From SIG440 sp045579055 (lineage in GTDB: Bacteria; Bacillota; Clostridia; Monoglobales; Monoglobaceae): a stretch of 10,663 bases of DNA. Position 1 is the stretch's first letter; every line of letters starts with the position of its first letter. The notes beneath the pieces were generated by a model. It was not told the origin of the DNA. It ran no database searches and was given only the letters and a program-made list of their open reading frames with translations. Below, piece by piece: positions 6,718-10,663 of the stretch. The stretch is from the NCBI GenBank assembly GCA_045579055.1, contig JAZNLK010000010.1, forward strand, positions 1-10,663, in the 5' to 3' direction. A program made the position numbers and the translations under genes.

Positions 6718-7005
6718 TTATGAAATCATAGACTTGATAAACTCTGCAAGGCGGAGTTTTTGGGTTTCGCTTAAAGAAGAAATAAGGGAGTAAAGCTCGC
6801 TGTCGGGTTCGTCGTCCGAGAAAAATCTCTTTAGAGATATGTTCAGGGCTTCGCATATATAGGAAAGATATTCAATGGTGGGTTGCTTTTTGCCAAGCTC
6901 AAGGTCACGAAGATAGCTTTGTGAAATTCCTGCCTTGTTTGCAAGCTTGTTCACGGTTATATTCTGTTGCATTCTGAAATACCTTATTCTTTCACCGATA
7001 TCCAT
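6718..7005 (-). CDS. Xre-family HTH transcriptional repressor
   Basis: A 95-residue cytoplasmic DNA-binding protein. Residues about 6-61 form a HTH_3 (Cro/C1-type) domain: IRYFRMQQNITVNKLANKAG leads into the recognition segment ISQSYLRDLELGKKQPT and then YLSYICEALNISLKRFF. The C-terminal tail (62-95) is acidic and then helical (LRLAEFIKSMIS), a likely dimerisation element as in SinR-like or phage-type repressors. The start is fixed by AAGGAGGA on the minus strand (7011-7018), 5 nt from ATG. It is transcribed divergently from the 247-residue gene across a 125-nt region with a near-consensus promoter, the standard layout for an autoregulated repressor that also controls its neighbour. It is convergent with the glycoside-hydrolase-like gene. 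Target and inducer are unknown. Confidence 0.92.
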   Translation of the reverse strand: MDIGERIRYFRMQQNITVNKLANKAGISQSYLRDLELGKKQPTIEYLSYICEALNISLKRFFSDDEPDSELYSLISSLSETQKLRLAEFIKSMIS

Positions 7006-7030
7006 AAAAATCCTCCTTTACTATAACTAT

Positions 7031-7039
7031 ATCTTATCA
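7031..7039 (-). promoter_or_regulatory. Predicted extended -10 promoter of the xre gene
   Basis: Read on the minus strand this is TGA-TAAGAT, an extended -10 about 26 nt upstream of the xre ATG, giving a short leader that contains the AAGGAGGA ribosome site. No convincing -35 lies 17 nt upstream. The surrounding DNA is very AT-rich, so the call is tentative. Confidence 0.4.
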
Positions 7040-7070
7040 TATCAAAAGAGATAATATTACATCTATAGAG

Positions 7071-7099
7071 TTGACAAATTATAGCTAAAGTGATATAAT
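7071..7099 (+). promoter_or_regulatory. Near-consensus sigma-A promoter of the 247-aa/LRR operon
   Basis: TTGACA (7071-7076), a 17-nt spacer and TATAAT (7094-7099) are both exact consensus hexamers at optimal spacing, with TGA (7091-7093) as an extended -10. Such a strong promoter beside a repressor gene suggests tight repression. An inverted repeat, AATTATA (7077-7083) and TATAATT (7094-7100), covers the spacer and -10 and is a candidate operator. Confidence 0.85.
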
Positions 7100-7130
7100 T
7101 GCGAAGGAAAGTGTGGAGGTGTGTGTATTT

Positions 7131-7874
7131 ATGGGTGTAAAAATAGATTCAAATAAATGCCAAAAAAAGTATAAAGATTTATTTGATGATGTTGAGACAA
7201 AGGCGGCTGCATTTGACAAAATAGCCGAAAATTATTATTTCCAAAACTTTGGGACGATGCAAAAATCGGATTTAGATGTTTTGCTATTTTCGATTTATAT
7301 TGAGCGGATATTGGAAAAATCCGAGGAAGATATGAATTCATATAGTGATTACACATTGTCAAAATTGTTGGGAATTACGCAAAATCGCATTTCAACACTT
7401 AAAGAAAAAAAGGAATTAAAGTATCCAAAAGAATTTGATATAAAAAGAGCTTTTGAACGAGTTTTGAAGAATGCCGTTTATGAAAATGGGAAAATACGCG
7501 TTTATATTTCTGATAGAACCTTATTTTTGGAACTAAAAAATATTGTTGAAACAAACGGCGGAATTGTTGATCTTCAGTTAAATTCGTCAATTTTGCAGAT
7601 GACATCGGCATCATTTGTTATGTTATTGATGGGCTTTTCTGAAACCGAAGAGAGAAAAGAAATTGAAGCTAAGCTGAAGAATATATTAAAAGCAAATGAG
7701 AAAAAAGAACTTGATGTCAAACAATATATTGAATCCAAAACGTTAGGCGAAAATCTCAAAACCATATTAAAAAATTCGTCAGGCGGAGTGCTGGAATGCA
7801 TACTGGATGAATTTGCTAAGGTTAGTGGGTATAGTGGAATAACGAAAATTATAAAAACTGTATTAAATTTGTAG
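7131..7874 (+). CDS. Uncharacterised 247-aa soluble protein with a central HTH-like segment
   Basis: I do not recognise a named family. The product is charged and Lys/Glu-rich, with no signal peptide or convincing TM helix, so it should be cytoplasmic. Visible parts: an N-terminal helical region (1-60) with NYYFQNFGTMQKSDLDVLLF at 34-53; a winged-helix-like segment at about 69-97 (YSDYTLSKLLGITQNRISTL, then Lys-rich KEKKELKYP); a strand-rich middle at about 118-168 (KIRVYISDRT, GGIVDLQL); and a helical Lys/Glu-rich C-terminus (170-247). ATG 7131 follows GGAGG (7115-7119) by 11 nt; upstream GTG codons in frame would sit on or before the ribosome site. It is driven by a near-consensus promoter, divergent from xre, and its stop is 11 nt before the LRR protein start, so the two are co-transcribed. 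A line sampled in it was about 35% GC, lower than about 48% in a line of the glycoside-hydrolase-like gene. A regulatory or DNA-binding role is inference. Confidence 0.8.
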   Translation: MGVKIDSNKCQKKYKDLFDDVETKAAAFDKIAENYYFQNFGTMQKSDLDVLLFSIYIERILEKSEEDMNSYSDYTLSKLLGITQNRISTLKEKKELKYPKEFDIKRAFERVLKNAVYENGKIRVYISDRTLFLELKNIVETNGGIVDLQLNSSILQMTSASFVMLLMGFSETEERKEIEAKLKNILKANEKKELDVKQYIESKTLGENLKTILKNSSGGVLECILDEFAKVSGYSGITKIIKTVLNL

Positions 7875-7885
7875 GGGGAAGAAAA

Positions 7886-10585
7886 GTGAAGAAAAGAATT
7901 ATTTTATCATTATTAGTTTTGTGTTTTGGTGTGATTCTGTTTGGGGTTATAACAGCAAATGCCGCAACCTATGGGAATTATACATATACAGTTTCAAATG
8001 GTGAGGTCACAATCAAAGATTGCGACACTTCGGTGAGTGGTGCGATAACAATACCAAGTAGAATTAACGGCTATCCTGTCACAATTATAGGAAATTATGC
8101 GTTTGAAAATTGCACCGGGCTGACAATTGTGAAAATTCCGGATAGTGTCACAATTATAGGAAATTATGCGTTTAAAAAGTGCACTGGGCTGACAAGTGTG
8201 GAAATCCCGGATAGCGTCACGAGAACAGGTACTGCTACGTTTGAAGGTTGCACCGGGCTGACAAGTTTAGAAATTCCGGATAGTGTCACAATTATAGGTG
8301 GATTTGCGTTTTGCGGCTGCACCGGGCTGACAAGTTTAGAAATTCCGGATAGTGTCACAATTATAGATGGATTTGCGTTTTGCGGCTGCACCGGGCTGAC
8401 AAGTGTGGAAATTCCGGATAGCGTCACAAGCATAGAAGGTGGTGCGTTTAAAGGGTGCACTGGGCTGACGAGTGTGGAAATTCCCGACAGCGTCACAAGT
8501 ATAGGCCAGTGGGCGTTTGAAAATTGCACCGGGCTGACAAGTGTGGAAATCCCAGATAGTGTCACAAGTATAGATAATTATGCGTTTCGCAATACTGCAT
8601 ATTATAATAATGCAAATAATTGGGAAAATGAAGTTTTGTATATAGGAAATCATCTAGTGGAGGCGAAAACATCATTGACGGGAGACTATTCAATAAGGCA
8701 GGGAGTAATTACTGTTGCTTCTTGTGCGTTTCAAGGGTGCACCGGGCTGACAAGTGTGGAAATTCCCGACAGCGTCACAAGCATAGGTTATCGTGCGTTT
8801 CAAGGGTGCACCGGGCTGACAAGTGTGACAATCGGCAACAGTGTTACAAATATAGGATCTTTTGCATTTTACGAATGTTCATTATTATGTGACGTTTATT
8901 ATAATGGAACAGAATGTGAATGGAATAAAATAACAATAGACAGTAGTAATACAAATCTCAGCAATGCCACAAAATATTTTCGTATAAAATATCAGTTCGT
9001 TGATGAAGACGGAACAGTTATTCTTGAAAAAACGGTTGATTACGGAACGAAAATTGAATTGCCTGAAAATCCTGCTGACAAAGACCCATATACATTTGAT
9101 TACTGGCAGGGCTATACCGAAGGAATGACAGGAACGAAAAATGTAACATTCACGGCTGTATATAAGTATAAGGATTATGCCATTACCGTCGATGGAGTGA
9201 GCACTTCAATAACTGTTACATACAATGACAGATTTGTGATTGAGCCTGTTGAAAAGAAGGACTATATTTTCTATGGATACTTTACTGAAAAAAACGGTCA
9301 GGGAACAAAAATCACAGATGAAAACGGAAATAGCATAGAGCCGTATAATTATACAGAAAATATCACTGTATATCCATATTATGATAGTGAACTATTGAAC
9401 AAAATCCAAATTGATGGCACAAGCGAAGTGTATATTGGTGAGAAAAACATAGATCAAGCGATTTCTTTTGCGACGGATAAGGAAATTATGTATCTTGTTG
9501 CCACCGTGAAATTTTCCGGGGAACTTAAATTGACAGAGGTGAAGGCAAAAGACTTTGTTGAAGTATATGAGGATTCAAGGATTACCGAGAATGGGTATAC
9601 AACCGTTACTTTCACAACCCTTTATGATTATGAAGGGAATTTCGCACCTATTAATGAAGAACTTAATCCATTTGATTTGGTTTTCGCGGCTTCCACCGAT
9701 TTGAAGGCAGGAGAAATCTGTATTGAAATCACGGACGCTTTGATGATTGGCGAAGGTGAATATGAGTTTGATGAGAAAGGGTCAAAGACAATAACAGTTC
9801 TTCCAAAGCTTGCGGAATCGATTGAGATTGCCGGAAATGATGAAATTGATAAGCCTACGGAGTATACCGCAGTGGTTCTTCCTGATTATACATCCAACAA
9901 AACGGTTGAATGGTCTGTTGATGATGAAACAGTTGCAACAATTTCGGCTGATGGGGTGCTTATACCTGTTAAAAACGGAAGCGTTACAATAACAGCAACT
10001 GCAAAAGATGGTAGCGGAGTGTTTGCCACAAAGACGGTGAATGTGATTGCTTACGCAAAAATCAATACTTTGATATCAGATGTGGGAACCTGGAACAAGA
10101 CTTTTGAAGCTGAAACCCGTGAATATGTGGTTTATGTAAAGGATGATGATACATCAATAGTTCTGACACCTACATTCAGTGGCGGTGTACTAAGACCCAA
10201 CGGAAGCGGAATATGGATAAGTAATGCTGTAAAGTCGTTCACGCTTTCGGAAGATACAACGGTTATCACGCTCAACCGTCAAAACGTAACCGATATGACA
10301 AACAGTGAATATAAAATTACGGTTATAAAAACTGAAAAGTCAAATATTTGTGTCAGCTCTGACAGAAAGACGGTTGATATTATTACTGTTGGTGCAGATA
10401 GAGGAACAACTGTGATTCTTGCTCTTTATAAGGGCAATAGATTTGCAGGAATGGAAAAGGCTATTTATGATGGGCAGCGAATAATCTTTGAAACAGAAGT
10501 AGATTATGACTTTGCAAAAGTGATGGTATGGGGTGATATGGAAACCTTTGTTCCCGTAACAGCGGCAGAAGATGTTGAAATTTAA
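7886..10585 (+). CDS. Secreted BspA-type leucine-rich repeat surface protein with C-terminal beta-sandwich domains
   Basis: An 899-residue exported protein. The signal peptide (1-26) has KKR, a hydrophobic core and ANA before Ala27. Ten BspA-type (LRR_5) repeats of exactly 23 residues, core CTGLTSVEIPDSVTSIG, begin at Cys76, 99, 122, 145, 168, 191 and 214, then 285, 308 and 331. A 71-residue step between the seventh and eighth contains the AYYNNANNWENEVLYIGNHL segment (239-258), an insertion common in this family. Residues 366-500 resemble two InlB/Listeria-Bacteroides-type repeats; 505-640 is a beta-rich, cohesin-like region (weak); 641-722 resembles Big_2 (EWSVDDETVATISADGVL, 675-692); 723-815 a cadherin-like beta-sandwich. 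The last 80 residues form an unassigned domain. No LPXTG, SLH or TM anchor is seen. BspA relatives bind host proteins or other cells; that role here is inference. GTG 7886 is preceded by AGGGGGAA and lies 11 nt after the preceding gene. Confidence 0.9.
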   Translation: MKKRIILSLLVLCFGVILFGVITANAATYGNYTYTVSNGEVTIKDCDTSVSGAITIPSRINGYPVTIIGNYAFENCTGLTIVKIPDSVTIIGNYAFKKCTGLTSVEIPDSVTRTGTATFEGCTGLTSLEIPDSVTIIGGFAFCGCTGLTSLEIPDSVTIIDGFAFCGCTGLTSVEIPDSVTSIEGGAFKGCTGLTSVEIPDSVTSIGQWAFENCTGLTSVEIPDSVTSIDNYAFRNTAYYNNANNWENEVLYIGNHLVEAKTSLTGDYSIRQGVITVASCAFQGCTGLTSVEIPDSVTSIGYRAFQGCTGLTSVTIGNSVTNIGSFAFYECSLLCDVYYNGTECEWNKITIDSSNTNLSNATKYFRIKYQFVDEDGTVILEKTVDYGTKIELPENPADKDPYTFDYWQGYTEGMTGTKNVTFTAVYKYKDYAITVDGVSTSITVTYNDRFVIEPVEKKDYIFYGYFTEKNGQGTKITDENGNSIEPYNYTENITVYPYYDSELLNKIQIDGTSEVYIGEKNIDQAISFATDKEIMYLVATVKFSGELKLTEVKAKDFVEVYEDSRITENGYTTVTFTTLYDYEGNFAPINEELNPFDLVFAASTDLKAGEICIEITDALMIGEGEYEFDEKGSKTITVLPKLAESIEIAGNDEIDKPTEYTAVVLPDYTSNKTVEWSVDDETVATISADGVLIPVKNGSVTITATAKDGSGVFATKTVNVIAYAKINTLISDVGTWNKTFEAETREYVVYVKDDDTSIVLTPTFSGGVLRPNGSGIWISNAVKSFTLSEDTTVITLNRQNVTDMTNSEYKITVIKTEKSNICVSSDRKTVDIITVGADRGTTVILALYKGNRFAGMEKAIYDGQRIIFETEVDYDFAKVMVWGDMETFVPVTAAEDVEI
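8080..8880 (+). repeat. In-frame 69-bp tandem repeat array encoding LRR units
   Basis: The core TGCACCGGGCTGACAAGTGT recurs with 69-nt spacing: Cys codons at 8111, 8180, 8249, 8318, 8387, 8456 and 8525, then after an insertion at 8738 and 8807, with a degenerate copy at 8876. The DNA repeat matches the 23-residue protein repeat and is well conserved at the nucleotide level, so units can recombine or slip without breaking the frame. Confidence 0.95.
8249..8404 (+). repeat. Nearly perfect adjacent duplication inside the LRR array
   Basis: Bases 8249-8335 match 8318-8404 at a 69-nt offset with a single difference that I find (G8298 versus A8367, giving Gly versus Asp). Other neighbouring units differ at more sites, including synonymous ones. 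This points to a recent unit duplication or gene conversion. Confidence 0.85.
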
Positions 10586-10599
10586 TGAAGTATAAAACG

Positions 10600-10643
10600 A
10601 CAGCCCTGAAATGCATTGCATTTCAGGTCTGTTTTCTGTTTTT
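10600..10643 (+). terminator. Terminator after the LRR surface protein gene
   Basis: CCTGAAATGC (10605-10614) pairs with GCATTTCAGG (10618-10627) around a 3-nt loop. Beyond one mismatch, ACAG pairs with CTGT to extend the stem. TTTT, CTG and TTTTT follow. It starts 14 nt after the stop codon. Confidence 0.9.
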
Positions 10644-10646
10644 AGA

Positions 10647-10663
10647 CCCTTCGACAAGCTCAG
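10647..10663. repeat. Truncated possible dispersed intergenic repeat at the window end
   Basis: CCCTTCGACAAGCTCAG sits directly after the terminator and runs off the window. From memory, CCCTTCGACAAGCTCAGGG-type sequences are common short intergenic repeats in many bacterial genomes. Only the left part is visible, and I cannot verify copy number here. Confidence 0.35.

Noticed and set aside
7113..7130. GTG 7113 or GTG 7119 as start of the 247-aa protein
   Set aside because: These codons sit on or directly before the GGAGG ribosome site itself; ATG 7131 is the first start downstream of it.
8164..8565. Minus-strand repetitive open frame in the LRR array
   Set aside because: Its repeats simply mirror the 69-bp coding repeat on the other strand; no promoter or ribosome site.
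8080..8880. Regular repeats considered as a CRISPR array
   Set aside because: The repeats are contiguous 69-bp units that translate in frame to BspA-type LRRs, without unique spacers.

Overview
The window looks like chromosomal DNA from a low-to-mid GC Gram-positive bacterium, most likely an anaerobic member of the Clostridia. The evidence is strong AGGAGG-type ribosome sites, sigma-A promoters with extended -10 boxes, U-tract terminators, a lipobox lipoprotein, a stalk/PepSY envelope protein, and a BspA-type leucine-rich surface protein with a clostridial-style C-terminus. No rank below class can be supported from sequence alone. No rRNA, tRNA, transposase or CRISPR array is visible, and no gap without a gene exceeds 300 bases.

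Region 1 (1-3173) concerns the cell envelope. It opens with a hairpin, then a secreted or membrane-anchored stalk + PepSY protein (57-653) with its own terminator. Next comes a three-gene operon (753-3132). Its first gene encodes a zinc-ribbon, single-TM protein whose extracytoplasmic domain is a penicillin-recognising-fold paralogue lacking the catalytic residues. The second encodes a lipoprotein with the same fold that keeps SxxK, SxN and KTG. The third encodes a 76-residue orphan. The first two genes overlap by 8 nt. I read them as an active/inactive paralogue pair, possibly a receptor or scaffold with its enzyme; this is the most interesting lead in the window.

Region 2 (3175-6709) is catabolic. 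A TIM-barrel amidohydrolase (3271-4062) and an 830-residue cytoplasmic glycoside-hydrolase-like protein (4157-6649) each have an extended -10 promoter and no terminator between them. The hydrolase has a GH20/GH67-like architecture. It carries an unusual N-terminal module of two helix-turn-helix-like units in an exact +50 residue register.

Region 3 (6718-10643) looks like an accessory cassette. An Xre repressor on the minus strand faces a near-consensus promoter. That promoter drives an unrecognised 247-residue soluble protein and, 11 nt later, an 899-residue secreted BspA-type LRR protein with InlB-repeat-like, Big_2-like and cadherin-like beta-sandwich domains. The LRR coding region contains nearly identical 69-bp tandem repeats, a likely site of length variation. 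The window ends in a terminator followed by a truncated sequence resembling a dispersed intergenic repeat.
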